A stretch of DNA of 64,000 bases from Salinimicrobium marinum. Its GTDB lineage: Bacteria > Bacteroidota > Bacteroidia > Flavobacteriales > Flavobacteriaceae. This document shows, piece by piece, positions 46,418 to 55,726 of this stretch. The notes beneath the pieces were generated by a model. The model did no database searches and was not told the DNA's origin. It saw nothing but the letters and a program-made list of their open reading frames with translations. Position 1 is the stretch's first letter, and every line of letters begins with the position of its first letter. The stretch is taken from the NCBI RefSeq assembly GCF_014651535.1, contig NZ_BMXB01000008.1, forward strand, positions 62,001 to 126,000, in the 5' to 3' direction. The position numbers and the translations under genes are program-made.

Positions 46418-48133
46418 TTAAAAATCAAATTTATAGGTTATTCCACCCATTACCTGTAAGCCAAGTACCGGGAAATCCATCCATCGTTCGTAATTATTGC
46501 CTAATAAATTATTTCCCCTTACAAATGCAGAAAGCTGCTCATTAAAGCGGTAACCAAGGTTGACATTAAGATCCGCATAGCTGTCGAGACTCACTACCCT
46601 GGAGTTGATTGTAAGTTCTGTTGAATTAGTAGAAAAATAATCTTTTCGCTCCCCTACAATGAATAAATTCGTTCCTGCATACAATTTTTCGGTAATCTGG
46701 AAATCTCCAAGTAAAGAAACTTTAAAATCGGGCAGGTTCCAGGCTTCTCCTTCTTCATCGGTATCATATATGAAATATTCTCCGTTAAGACCTAAAGTTA
46801 CATTCCTGTTTACCTCAACGTTCAATTCCCCGTAACCGGAAATCGTGTTGACCCTGTCATATACTACCTCGAATGAATTTCCGTAGCTGTACTCTTCCAA
46901 ATTATTTTCACTTACATCTACAGGATTGCTTCTGAAAAGCGGTTTGTAATCCTCCGTTTTATATTTGGCGCGAACATTATATCCTACAGAATTGGTAAGT
47001 TTTCCTTTACCTCCAAAATACAGATCGTACTGCTGATCTGTCGGCTGAATCTCCAGAGTTGGAGAGATAAAAGGATTCTCCTGCGCAAACTGATAGTAGG
47101 TGTTTTGCCTAAGTTCTCCCTCTAATCCTGCATACGCCACCAGATATTCCCCGGCAAGCCTATAGCTGGCAGTTACCTGCGGATATAAATAGACTCCGCT
47201 GTCACTGTTCTCCAAATCCTGACTGTAATACACTGCGGCTCCAAGATTAAGAGTAAGGTCATCCCGAAGCACTACCAGGCTGGAGCTAAGTCCCAAATTT
47301 AAAAATCCGTAGTTGATTCCTTCTTCCGTTAGGAAGTTTCGGTCAAAGCTACCTCCCACATAATCCAGGATGAGGTTAGTATGGAACAGCTCGCCTCCAA
47401 TAGGGATCTCCAGCTCTGGTTTTACTGTTAAATGATGTTCTGCTGTGCTGTAGGAGTCTCCTGTGAACCGGTATTTGGCTTCTGCGCTGTCGAAGAAAGA
47501 ATCATCGAAATTAAGCTCTCCTCCTACATACACGCTAAAATAATTTTGCTGAGGATCTGAAGGCGCTTCAGTACGATAACCCTCAGGAACTCCATACCAG
47601 TTAAAAAGCCTGTGCTCTGCTCCAAAATCAGTATTCCAAGACATATTTCTCTTCCTTGAAGTATAATTAAGGTCCAATTCGGTATCATAGTATTTATCGT
47701 CGAAGTTCACTTCTTCAATTCCTCCCTGCGATGAATTGTGAGCAAAGAAAATTCCGAAATTATCGGTTCTGTTTACCTCTAGATTGCTGTAGAATTCTGC
47801 CAGTAAACTGGTGTAACTTCCGGCAGCAAAGGTGGCATAATTATCATAGATCTCTACAGGCCGCTCCCGTTCCACATTCGTAGCACGTCCTTTAGCGGGC
47901 GCAAAAGTTGAAGCTACCGGAACAGAAAAGATGCTGTACTGCACCTGTTTTTTCTCAAGGTTTATAGAATCTGCTATAGAAGGGGTTTCCCTTACTTTAA
48001 AAGCATCGTTTACACTTGGGGTATATGGTTTAACAACCTCGACTGTCTCGCTGCCCAGATCCTGCGAAAAAACAGCTCCTGTGATTAAAAACAGCATGAT
48101 GAATACACTATTCCTTATTGAAATATTTTGCAT
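46418..48133 (-). CDS. Outer-membrane beta-barrel protein (TonB-dependent-receptor-like, no plug)
   Basis: A 571-residue protein with a signal peptide (1-23, ending AVFSQ). The sequence is mostly alternating hydrophobic/aromatic strands, such as YATFAAGSYTSLLAEFYSNLEV and LNLGAAVYYSQDLENSD, ending with Phe (GGITYKFDF), the mark of barrel insertion. The N-terminal 80 residues (VEVVKPYTPSVNDAFKVRETPSI) do not form the TonB box-plug domain, so this is a barrel of the TBDR superfamily without the plug. It follows the large TPR protein by 31 bases; the two probably form an envelope complex. Cargo unknown. Confidence 0.75.
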   Translation of the reverse strand: MQNISIRNSVFIMLFLITGAVFSQDLGSETVEVVKPYTPSVNDAFKVRETPSIADSINLEKKQVQYSIFSVPVASTFAPAKGRATNVERERPVEIYDNYATFAAGSYTSLLAEFYSNLEVNRTDNFGIFFAHNSSQGGIEEVNFDDKYYDTELDLNYTSRKRNMSWNTDFGAEHRLFNWYGVPEGYRTEAPSDPQQNYFSVYVGGELNFDDSFFDSAEAKYRFTGDSYSTAEHHLTVKPELEIPIGGELFHTNLILDYVGGSFDRNFLTEEGINYGFLNLGLSSSLVVLRDDLTLNLGAAVYYSQDLENSDSGVYLYPQVTASYRLAGEYLVAYAGLEGELRQNTYYQFAQENPFISPTLEIQPTDQQYDLYFGGKGKLTNSVGYNVRAKYKTEDYKPLFRSNPVDVSENNLEEYSYGNSFEVVYDRVNTISGYGELNVEVNRNVTLGLNGEYFIYDTDEEGEAWNLPDFKVSLLGDFQITEKLYAGTNLFIVGERKDYFSTNSTELTINSRVVSLDSYADLNVNLGYRFNEQLSAFVRGNNLLGNNYERWMDFPVLGLQVMGGITYKFDF

Positions 48134-48164
48134 ATGGCCAGACTTAAGTTTTTTTTATAGATAA

Positions 48165-51100
48165 TTAGTTATTGGGTTGTACAGAAGCATTGGTTTTTGC
48201 TTCTTCCGCTTTGATTCGTGCCAGTTCTTTTCTCGCCTGCTCTACTTCACCCGGGAAATTGGAGAAATTCTTTATCACATTTTCCAGGATGTAAGTAGCC
48301 TGATAAGAATCTCCTAACTGATAAAAGTTCTTGGCCATTACCTGCAGCCCTTTGACCCCGTATAATTTGTAACTGGAATATTCTTTCGTTAGCTTTTGAA
48401 TTACCTCATTGGAAGCCTGATAATTTCCTGCTTTGTTTTTGAAATAGGCATCGTAATAAAGTGCTTCTGCCGCCAGTTCTCCTGTTGCAGTTTTCTGAAT
48501 TTCTGCATAAGCTTCTTTGGCTTTTGCTTCATTGCCCGATTGCATGGCTACTCTTGCAATGATTACCTGTGCATCATTTTTCACTTTACTATCTATCCCC
48601 GGATTTTGTAACACCTGCTGCGCATATTGCTCTGCCTTGCTGAAATTCTCAAGTTCAAGATGAGACTTCATCAGGTTGGAAAGTGCAAAAATCTTGTTTT
48701 GAGAATTTTCAGCTTCATTGGCCAATCTTTCAAGTACCGGAAGCGCATCATCATATCTTCTGTTTTCAAGATAGATCTGCGATAAACTAGCCAACGCCTG
48801 CTCGGTAAACTCGGTACGTTCCTTGTTGATCACAAATTGATAATGTGGAATAGCATCCTGCTTCCTGTCATTCCTGAAGTATAACTGAGCGAGGTAGAAA
48901 TTACTTTTCACCGCATGAATTCCATTCGGAAAAGAAGAAAGGTACTTTTCAAATCCGCGCATTGCCTGCTCGTTATTGTTCTGTAAATACTGGTTTTCGG
49001 CAGCTTCATAAGTGGTGTTATCAAGATCTGCATCGGTTACTTCCACAAAATCAATATCCTTCACCCAGGTAGCATATTCATCTGTCCTTTCAAGATCAAT
49101 GTAAATAAGTCGGGCGGTTTGAACTCCCTGAACAGCTTCAGGAGAATTGGGATATTCACTTACCACTCTTTTCAATTTCTCAAGAGCATTGTTCCCCTGG
49201 TCATTGTTGTAATAGATCAATCCCTGTTTCAGTAAAGCTTTTGGTACATAAGAACTTCCTGGAACATCACGAATAAGCCTGTCATAGGCATTAACCCCTT
49301 CAGAAGTATTGTTCATCGCCACATAAGTATTCCCTAATTCATACAACGCATCATCACGATACGAAGAGCGCGGGAAACTTCGGGCAAATTGATTAAGCGC
49401 ATCAATTTTGGTGTCATTTCTATCTACAAATCCATAGCTTATTGCTTTTTGGAAAGCTGCATAATCACTGTCTGCCCCTCCCATTTCCACTGCTTTATTA
49501 TAAGCTTCCATGGCAGGCCAGTAGCTGCTGTTCACGAAATGGCTATCCCCCAATCTCACATATGCGTCATTGCGACGAGTTTTATCATTGGCCGTTTTTT
49601 CTGCATACCTTTTAAAATATTCGATGGCGCGGTTATAATCGCGTTGTTTAAAATAGGCATACCCAATATTGTAATCGAGATTTTCTCTTTCAGAAACACC
49701 CTGTGCCCCGCTCATTCCGGAAAATTCACGGTAGCCGATCAATGCTTCCTGATGTTTATTGAGATTGAAATCACTTTCTGCTTTCCAGAAAGTTGCAAGT
49801 GCGGTGAATTTAGGATCACGACGTTCACTCAACGACCTTTCAAACATTTCATTTGCCCCCCGGAAATCTCCTTCCTCAAACAATTCAAGTCCGCGGTAAA
49901 AAGCCACTTTTTGATATACTACATTATTCTGGAAATCGCGGTTCCCCTGAAGCAAACGCATTGCCTCTTCAAAGTTTCGGGAAGTAATAAAGGAATCGAT
50001 CAAAAGATCCTGAATCTCATCTTTTGCAGGCGAATCAGGATATTCTTCCAAATACCCCATCAATACCTGCGGCACGCTTTCATAGCTGTTCCCAATTTCG
50101 TAGCTCAGTTTCGCATAATTTAAAGAAGCATCTGCCTTAATTTCCTCATTAAAATCCATTTCACCGGCATTTTTGAAGGCATTGAGAGCCTGCTGTTTTT
50201 TATCGGTCTTTAAATAGGATTGAGCTAAATGGTAATATGCATTCTGGGCTACTGCATCATTTCCTTCAATTATTTTATTAAATTCTGAAATGGCATTTTC
50301 GAAATCTCCCTGCTGAAAATAGGCATAACCCAATTGATAATAATCGGTATTGTCCCATTTCCCACGTTGCCCGTTATATTCTTTCAGGTAAGGAATGGCT
50401 TTTTCGTATTCCCCTAAGTTGAAATAACTTTCTCCAATAATCTTATTCAATTCTGATCGCTCCAAACGGTTTGCCCGTGGCAGTTGTTCCAAAGCAGAAT
50501 CTATAGCATTCTGGAAATTTCCATTTCTGAAGTTCATGTCACTTTCGAAGTAAGACAGGTCTTCCTGATATCTTGTGTCGCCTTTCACTTCCTCAAAAAG
50601 CTCATTAGCTTCTTCATAATTATCACCTTCATATGCCATGAATCCCAGATAATAGGTAGCCTGTGATCCGTATTCCTTAGAATCCTGAACCCGGCTTAAA
50701 TAATTTCTGGCTTCATCGTACTGGTTGGCCTTGAAATAAGCATATCCGTTATTGAAGTAAAACTGCCGGATTTCTTTCCGGCTTAAATTGCTTTGATCTA
50801 CCCTTTCATACCACCTCCGGGCAAGGGAATAATTTCCGTTATCAAAATAGTAATTCGCCACATCAGAAAAGGCCGAATTTCTTTTGGTACTGGTGGGGTA
50901 ACGTTCCACAAAGTCTTCCATTAACTGGTCTGCACCCTGTTGCTTAAGCCGTATGGCTGCATTTGCAATATAATAAGCTGCGTCTGCTTCGATCTTTTCA
51001 TCCTTTGCCTCGTCTTTTACTTTTTCAAACAATCTTTGAGAAGCCAAATACTGGCGATTGTTATAAAGTTCAAGCGCACGGTTATAATCTACCAGTTCAT

Positions 51101-51185
51101 TGGTATGAATAGCAGATTGTTGTGGAAAAACCGAAACGGATAAAAAGAGAAAAACAACAAAAAAGAAAGTTTTGCTATGTATCAT
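48165..51185 (-). CDS. Large tetratricopeptide-repeat protein, secreted or periplasmic
   Basis: A 1006-residue protein with a signal peptide ([22 protein letters not shown]) and about twenty-five TPR-like units such as NYSLARRWYERVDQSNLSRKE, QYDEARNYLSRVQDSKE and DYNRAIEYFKRYAEKTANDK (each about 34 residues). The start is placed at this ATG because it gives the signal peptide; an upstream in-frame ATG adds ten residues. TPR solenoids are scaffolds for protein complexes. The neighbouring barrel gene suggests a partner in the outer membrane. A TATCTTTG element is 28 bases upstream. Confidence 0.85.
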   Translation of the reverse strand: MIHSKTFFFVVFLFLSVSVFPQQSAIHTNELVDYNRALELYNNRQYLASQRLFEKVKDEAKDEKIEADAAYYIANAAIRLKQQGADQLMEDFVERYPTSTKRNSAFSDVANYYFDNGNYSLARRWYERVDQSNLSRKEIRQFYFNNGYAYFKANQYDEARNYLSRVQDSKEYGSQATYYLGFMAYEGDNYEEANELFEEVKGDTRYQEDLSYFESDMNFRNGNFQNAIDSALEQLPRANRLERSELNKIIGESYFNLGEYEKAIPYLKEYNGQRGKWDNTDYYQLGYAYFQQGDFENAISEFNKIIEGNDAVAQNAYYHLAQSYLKTDKKQQALNAFKNAGEMDFNEEIKADASLNYAKLSYEIGNSYESVPQVLMGYLEEYPDSPAKDEIQDLLIDSFITSRNFEEAMRLLQGNRDFQNNVVYQKVAFYRGLELFEEGDFRGANEMFERSLSERRDPKFTALATFWKAESDFNLNKHQEALIGYREFSGMSGAQGVSERENLDYNIGYAYFKQRDYNRAIEYFKRYAEKTANDKTRRNDAYVRLGDSHFVNSSYWPAMEAYNKAVEMGGADSDYAAFQKAISYGFVDRNDTKIDALNQFARSFPRSSYRDDALYELGNTYVAMNNTSEGVNAYDRLIRDVPGSSYVPKALLKQGLIYYNNDQGNNALEKLKRVVSEYPNSPEAVQGVQTARLIYIDLERTDEYATWVKDIDFVEVTDADLDNTTYEAAENQYLQNNNEQAMRGFEKYLSSFPNGIHAVKSNFYLAQLYFRNDRKQDAIPHYQFVINKERTEFTEQALASLSQIYLENRRYDDALPVLERLANEAENSQNKIFALSNLMKSHLELENFSKAEQYAQQVLQNPGIDSKVKNDAQVIIARVAMQSGNEAKAKEAYAEIQKTATGELAAEALYYDAYFKNKAGNYQASNEVIQKLTKEYSSYKLYGVKGLQVMAKNFYQLGDSYQATYILENVIKNFSNFPGEVEQARKELARIKAEEAKTNASVQPNN

Positions 51186-51212
51186 TCGTAGTTTTAAAAT
51201 TTGTTGATGATT

Positions 51213-51220
51213 CAAAGATA
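51213..51220 (-). promoter_or_regulatory. TATCTTTG element of the TPR-barrel operon
   Basis: A TAnnTTTG match on the minus strand upstream of the TPR gene, facing away from the divergent ATPase gene. Confidence 0.5.
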
Positions 51221-51387
51221 AAAGAAACTCTCTCTTAAAACGTCTCTCCCGCTGAATATATTATACGGAACAGTAAAATGAGGAAACGCGCAGGATTAAC
51301 GGCAGAAATTTATTCTGTAAGAATGGCAACACAACATATTATATTTACGTTCACTTTCTTACTTTTACCTCACAAAAAAATATCTTC

Positions 51388-52071
51388 ATGTCTCAAACGG
51401 TTTTAAGATTAAAAGACGCTGCAATTTACCAGAGAGAGAGCCTCATTCTTTCTGAAGTCAATATTGAAATCAAAAAAGGGGAATTTGTTTATCTCATCGG
51501 AAAAACCGGAACCGGTAAAAGTAGCTTCATGAAAACCCTCTACGGAGACCTTCCATTGACTGAAGGTGAAGGGAGCATTGTGGATTACGATCTACGCTCA
51601 CTGAAAGAAAAAGAAATTCCGTTTTTACGCCGGAAGCTGGGGGTGGTATTTCAGGATTTCAAACTGCTCAACGACCGGAATGTAAGGGACAACCTGCTTT
51701 TCGTCCTTAAAGCTACCGGGTGGAAAGACAAACAGGCCATGGACAACAGGATAGAAGAAGTCCTTGGAAAAGTGGGAATGAAGACCAAAGGATTTAAGAA
51801 TCCATATCAACTATCGGGTGGGGAACAGCAGCGCATCGCCATTGCCCGCGCCCTGCTCAATGACCCTGAATTGATCCTGGCAGATGAGCCTACCGGAAAC
51901 CTGGATCCACAGACGTCTGTGGAAGTCATGGAAGTCCTGCAGGCCATCAGCAACAACGGAAACACTATTCTTATGGCCACGCACGATTATGCACTGCTTC
52001 TGAAGTATCCTTCAAAAACCCTTAAATGCGACGGACAAAAAGTATTTGAGGTGGTACAGAAAAATGTATGA
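51388..52071 (+). CDS. FtsE-like ABC transporter ATP-binding protein
   Basis: A 227-residue nucleotide-binding subunit. Walker A is GKTGTGKSS (about 36-44), the Q-loop [12 protein letters not shown], the signature [16 protein letters not shown], and Walker [10 protein letters not shown], with the H-switch in MATHDYALL. The start ([10 protein letters not shown]) and small size are as in FtsE, the cell-division ATPase, or the closely related LolD. No FtsX gene is adjacent in this window; an FtsX-like permease is encoded at 38603-39838 but far away. Assignment to FtsE over LolD is a judgement from sequence only. Confidence 0.85.
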   Translation: MSQTVLRLKDAAIYQRESLILSEVNIEIKKGEFVYLIGKTGTGKSSFMKTLYGDLPLTEGEGSIVDYDLRSLKEKEIPFLRRKLGVVFQDFKLLNDRNVRDNLLFVLKATGWKDKQAMDNRIEEVLGKVGMKTKGFKNPYQLSGGEQQRIAIARALLNDPELILADEPTGNLDPQTSVEVMEVLQAISNNGNTILMATHDYALLLKYPSKTLKCDGQKVFEVVQKNV

Positions 52072-52268
52072 TCTCAATTTCTAAAGAAGAAAAAAGTAAA
52101 AAACTGACTTTGAATAAACAGATGCTGAAATAAATTCAGCATGAAAAACGGTTTGAAGATTCCCAAACCTTCACTTAAAAAATACTGAAACAGTAGATCT
52201 TTTCTAACATAAAACCCATTCGAATAAAAATATTTTCGTGTTCTTATAAATAATCAGAGGTCTAATTT

Positions 52269-52526
52269 CTAATTTTTCACCTCCTCCCTGGCAGGTTCAT
52301 CTTTTCGGTTAATGAACAGGTAATAGGCATTTATTAAAACTATTGCAGCGTTAGTAACTGCCACCGGCCAGGCATCCAGTAAAAATCCGTAGGCGACGAA
52401 AAGAATACATCCAAGGCTGTTAATGTACCTTAGGGTGGTGATGTTTCTCATCATAAAGGAGAGCAGCAGAAAAAAAGAAGCTGCATATCCAATCCATTCA
52501 ACATAAGATATTCCGAATAGTTCCAT
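52269..52526 (-). CDS. Small YgjV-like inner-membrane protein
   Basis: From MELFGISYVEWIGYAASFF the product has 85 residues with three membrane helices (about 8-25, 32-50, 53-72) and a charged tail ending EEVKN. The family (YgjV-like, related to small sugar-transporter-like or uroporphyrinogen decarboxylase-misnamed proteins) has no known function. The starting ATG is taken three codons inside a slightly longer frame. Confidence 0.65.
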   Translation of the reverse strand: MELFGISYVEWIGYAASFFLLLSFMMRNITTLRYINSLGCILFVAYGFLLDAWPVAVTNAAIVLINAYYLFINRKDEPAREEVKN

Positions 52527-52551
52527 AAAGATCAATTATAAATTATTTCAA

Positions 52552-52615
52552 AAAAAAAGCTGTCAAAAATTGCATCTTTGTCCCGTATGAACACTTTGCA
52601 AATCTTTGACAGCCT
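52552..52615 (-). terminator. Terminator of typA, GGCTGTC family (copy D)
   Basis: The arms AGCTGTCAAAAATTGC and GCAAATCTTTGACAGC enclose a short spacer; nine T follow on the minus strand. It lies about 53 bases after the typA stop codon. Confidence 0.75.
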
Positions 52616-52667
52616 AATTTATATAATTACTTCTAAAAATTTGTACTTTTTAAACAGTACTTCGTTT

Positions 52668-54467
52668 TTACATGATCTTATTCCTTTTACGGTCGTTTTC
52701 TGTAAGGTAGATTTTTCTTAGACGTAGGAAGTTTGGTGTTACCTCAACATATTCATCTTTCTGAATATATTCCAAAGCCTCTTCAAGAGAGAATTTTATT
52801 GCAGGAACGATCTTCGCTTTATCATCTGCTCCAGAAGAACGTACGTTAGAAAGCTTTTTGGTTTTGGTAATGTTCACTACCATATCATCCTGACGTGAAT
52901 TCTCTCCAATCACCTGACCTTCGTAGATATCCTCTCCCGGATCTACAAAAAACTTACCTCTATCCTGTAGTTTATCGATAGAATAAGGAATAGCTTTCCC
53001 TTTTTCCATAGAAACCAAAGAACCGTTCTGGCGCTCGGGGATTCCACCTTTTAAAGGCTGGTATTCTTTGAAACGGTGAGCCATAATAGCCTCACCTGCA
53101 GTCGCTGTAAGCAACTGGTTACGTAAACCAATAATTCCGCGGGAAGGGATCATGAACTGAATAGTCATTCTGTCTCCTTTTCCTTCCATGCTAAGCATCT
53201 CCCCTTTTCTCATGGTCACCATCTCAACCGCTTTTCCTGAAACATCTTCCGGAAGGTCAATGGTCAATTCTTCAATCGGCTCACATTTTACTCCGTCAAT
53301 TTCTCTAATGATAACCTGTGGCTGTCCAATCTGCATTTCATAGCCTTCTCTTCTCATCGTTTCGATCAATACCGAAAGGTGCAATACACCACGACCAAAA
53401 ACAAGAAATTTATCTGCACTGTCAGTTTCGTTTACACGAAGTGCCAGGTTTTTTTCAAGTTCTTTCATCAGGCGGTCTTTTATGTGCCTTGAAGTCACGA
53501 ATTTTCCGTCTTTTCCGAAGAAAGGGGAATCGTTAATAGTGAACAACATACTCATGGTAGGTTCATCTATCGCAATAGTCTTTAATCCTTCTGGATTTTC
53601 AATATCGGCAACAGTATCTCCAATCTCAAAACCTTCCAATCCCACGATCGCACAAATATCTCCTGCCTGTACTTCTTCAATTTTTCTTCTTCCCAGACCT
53701 TCAAAAGTATGAAGTTCCTTTATTTTTGTTTTTTTGATGCTTCCGTCACGTTTTACAAGTGCAACCTGCATTCCTTCTTTCAAAATCCCTCGTTGAAGAC
53801 GCCCAATAGCGATCCTTCCGGTAAAGGAAGAAAAGTCAAGGGATGTGATCAACATTTGAGGAGATCCTTCTTCGATTTTTGGCGCAGGAATATGTGCTAT
53901 TACCATATCAAGCAATGGCTCAATATTTTTGGTTTCGTTTCTCCAGTCATCGCTCATCCAGTTGTTCTTTGCAGAACCATAAACGGTTGGGAAATCCAAT
54001 TGCCACTCTTCAGCACCAAGTTCGAACATAAGGTCAAAGACCTTTTCGTGAACTTCTTCGGGAGTACAATTCTCCTTGTCCACTTTATTTATTACAACAC
54101 AAGGCTTCAATCCAAGATCGATCGCTTTTTGCAGTACGAACCTTGTTTGAGGCATTGGGCCTTCAAAGGCATCTACCAAAAGTAAAACCCCGTCTGCCAT
54201 ATTCAATACCCGCTCTACTTCCCCACCAAAATCGGCGTGACCAGGAGTATCGATAATATTAATTTTTGTGTCTTTGTAAACAACCGAAACGTTTTTGGAG
54301 GTGATGGTAATTCCACGTTCCCGCTCCAGGTCGTTGTTATCAAGGATAAGATCCCCGGTATTTTCGTTTTCCCTGAAAAGTTGACAATGGTACATAATTT
54401 TATCTACCAGAGTAGTTTTTCCGTGGTCAACGTGTGCGATAATCGCAATGTTTTTAATAGATGTCAT
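52668..54467 (-). CDS. typA: GTPase TypA/BipA
   Basis: A 599-residue translational GTPase that binds 70S ribosomes and assists assembly at low temperature or stress. G1 is [14 protein letters not shown] (11-24), G3 DTPGHADFGGEVERVL, G4 VINKVDKENC. The C-terminal part has the BipA-specific EPIEELTIDLPEDVSGKAVE and RSSGADDKAKI region. The length is standard. It has a TACCTTTGCAGCCTTAAAA promoter block. Confidence 0.97.
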   Translation of the reverse strand: MTSIKNIAIIAHVDHGKTTLVDKIMYHCQLFRENENTGDLILDNNDLERERGITITSKNVSVVYKDTKINIIDTPGHADFGGEVERVLNMADGVLLLVDAFEGPMPQTRFVLQKAIDLGLKPCVVINKVDKENCTPEEVHEKVFDLMFELGAEEWQLDFPTVYGSAKNNWMSDDWRNETKNIEPLLDMVIAHIPAPKIEEGSPQMLITSLDFSSFTGRIAIGRLQRGILKEGMQVALVKRDGSIKKTKIKELHTFEGLGRRKIEEVQAGDICAIVGLEGFEIGDTVADIENPEGLKTIAIDEPTMSMLFTINDSPFFGKDGKFVTSRHIKDRLMKELEKNLALRVNETDSADKFLVFGRGVLHLSVLIETMRREGYEMQIGQPQVIIREIDGVKCEPIEELTIDLPEDVSGKAVEMVTMRKGEMLSMEGKGDRMTIQFMIPSRGIIGLRNQLLTATAGEAIMAHRFKEYQPLKGGIPERQNGSLVSMEKGKAIPYSIDKLQDRGKFFVDPGEDIYEGQVIGENSRQDDMVVNITKTKKLSNVRSSGADDKAKIVPAIKFSLEEALEYIQKDEYVEVTPNFLRLRKIYLTENDRKRNKIM

Positions 54468-54480
54468 ATAAACGCCTGAT

Positions 54481-54499
54481 TTTTAAGGCTGCAAAGGTA
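54481..54499 (-). promoter_or_regulatory. TACCTTTGCAGCCTTAAAA promoter/leader block of typA
   Basis: Same 19-base block as upstream of the PLP enzyme gene, 14 bases before the start codon. Confidence 0.65.
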
Positions 54500-54760
54500 C
54501 GTTTATTTTTTTCGAAAAAAACAGCCTCATGCTGAATTCTTTTCAATTTATTATTCAACATACAATTTTGACTATCAGTTAATTATCTTGTTGCAAACCT
54601 TAACTCTTTTAAAACCAATAAACTTAGGTGGTCTCCTGCCTTATATTGTTTTTCTTAGATGTCAATAAGAATAAAGAACTGCAAAATCTGAATAGCTGTT
54701 CATTTTAAATAAAAACCCACAGAATTTAAAGCAGAGAATCGGCAGAAATTGTAAAAAAAG

Positions 54761-54768
54761 TATCTTTG
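54761..54768 (+). promoter_or_regulatory. TATCTTTG promoter element of kdsA
   Basis: A TAnnTTTG match that ends 16 bases before the kdsA start codon. Confidence 0.5.
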
Positions 54769-54784
54769 TTCTAAATTTTGTACT

Positions 54785-55603
54785 ATGAACTTGAAAAATA
54801 TTCCACAGTTAAAACATACAGATTCCAACAACTTTTTCCTGCTAGCAGGACCCTGCGCCATTGAAGGTGAAGACATGGCCCTGCGCATTGCCGAAAGAGT
54901 GGTGGAGATTACCGACAAACTGGAAATTCCCTACATTTTCAAAGGCTCCTTTAAAAAAGCAAACAGAAGCCGCATTGACAGCTTCAGCGGGATTGGTGAT
55001 GAAAAAGCCTTAAAAATCCTTCGGAAGGTTTCTGAAAATTTTCAAATTCCTACCGTAACAGACATCCATGAAGTAAGCGACGCAAAATTAGCTGCAGAAT
55101 ATGTGGATGTACTGCAAATTCCGGCGTTCTTAGTGCGTCAAACAGATTTGGTGGTGGCCGCTGCTGAAACCGGAAAAGTAGTGAATCTCAAAAAAGGTCA
55201 GTTTATGAGTCCGGAGAGTATGAAACATGCGGTCCGGAAGGTGGAAGAATGCAACAATGAGCAGGTGATGGTTACTGACCGCGGAACAATGTTCGGGTAT
55301 CAGGATATGATCGTGGATTTCAGGGGAATTCCTACAATGAGAGAATTTGCACCGACTGTTCTGGACGTGACCCACTCACTACAGCAGCCCAATCAAAGCA
55401 GCGGAGTAACTGGAGGCCGGCCCGATATGATCGAGACCATCGCCCGCGCCGGAATTGCCACAGGAGCAGACGGAATTTTCATTGAAACCCACTTTGATCT
55501 TTCAGTAGCAAAAAGTGATGCAGCAAATATGCTGGACCTAAAATATCTTGAAAGATTACTGACGAATTTAACCGCCATCAGAAAGACGATTAACTCGTTT
55601 TAA
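54785..55603 (+). CDS. kdsA: 3-deoxy-8-phosphooctulonate synthase (KDO-8-P synthase)
   Basis: A 272-residue enzyme condensing phosphoenolpyruvate with arabinose 5-phosphate to make KDO-8-phosphate for LPS core synthesis, typical of Gram-negative bacteria. Signature blocks: FFLLAGPCAIEGEDMA, IFKGSFKKANRSRIDSFSG, FLVRQTDLVVAAAETGKVVN and VTDRGTMFGYQDMIVDFRGIP. The metal-type residue set (the early Cys in GPCAIE) suggests a metal-dependent form, but I would not rest on it. Full length. It converges with the ribonucleotide reductase gene over a shared terminator. Confidence 0.96.
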   Translation: MNLKNIPQLKHTDSNNFFLLAGPCAIEGEDMALRIAERVVEITDKLEIPYIFKGSFKKANRSRIDSFSGIGDEKALKILRKVSENFQIPTVTDIHEVSDAKLAAEYVDVLQIPAFLVRQTDLVVAAAETGKVVNLKKGQFMSPESMKHAVRKVEECNNEQVMVTDRGTMFGYQDMIVDFRGIPTMREFAPTVLDVTHSLQQPNQSSGVTGGRPDMIETIARAGIATGADGIFIETHFDLSVAKSDAANMLDLKYLERLLTNLTAIRKTINSF

Positions 55604-55666
55604 GTATATATTGTCAAATATAAAAAGAACTCACAGGTTTTTAAAATTTGTGCGTTCTCATCAAAA

Positions 55667-55703
55667 AGAAACCCCGACATTCTACAATGCCGGGGTTATT
55701 TTT
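55667..55703. terminator. Bidirectional terminator between kdsA and the ribonucleotide reductase gene
   Basis: The arms AACCCCGACATT... and ...AATGCCGGGGTT with A- and T-rich flanks (AAAGAAACCCC, GGGGTTATTTTTATT) form a stem usable from both sides. Confidence 0.85.
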
Positions 55704-55726
55704 ATTGTGAAAGTTTCTTCAGTAAT

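Noticed and set aside
49389-50123. Long plus-strand frame of 244 codons
   Set aside because: It lies entirely opposite the TPR gene, and the TPR repeats on the other strand are unmistakable.
48165-51185. Repeats in the TPR gene as DNA-level tandem repeats
   Set aside because: Similarity is at protein level only; there is no nucleotide periodicity.
52121-52142. Hairpin ATGCTGAA-ATAAA-TTCAGCAT after the FtsE-like gene
   Set aside because: No T-run follows on either strand, so I do not call it a terminator.
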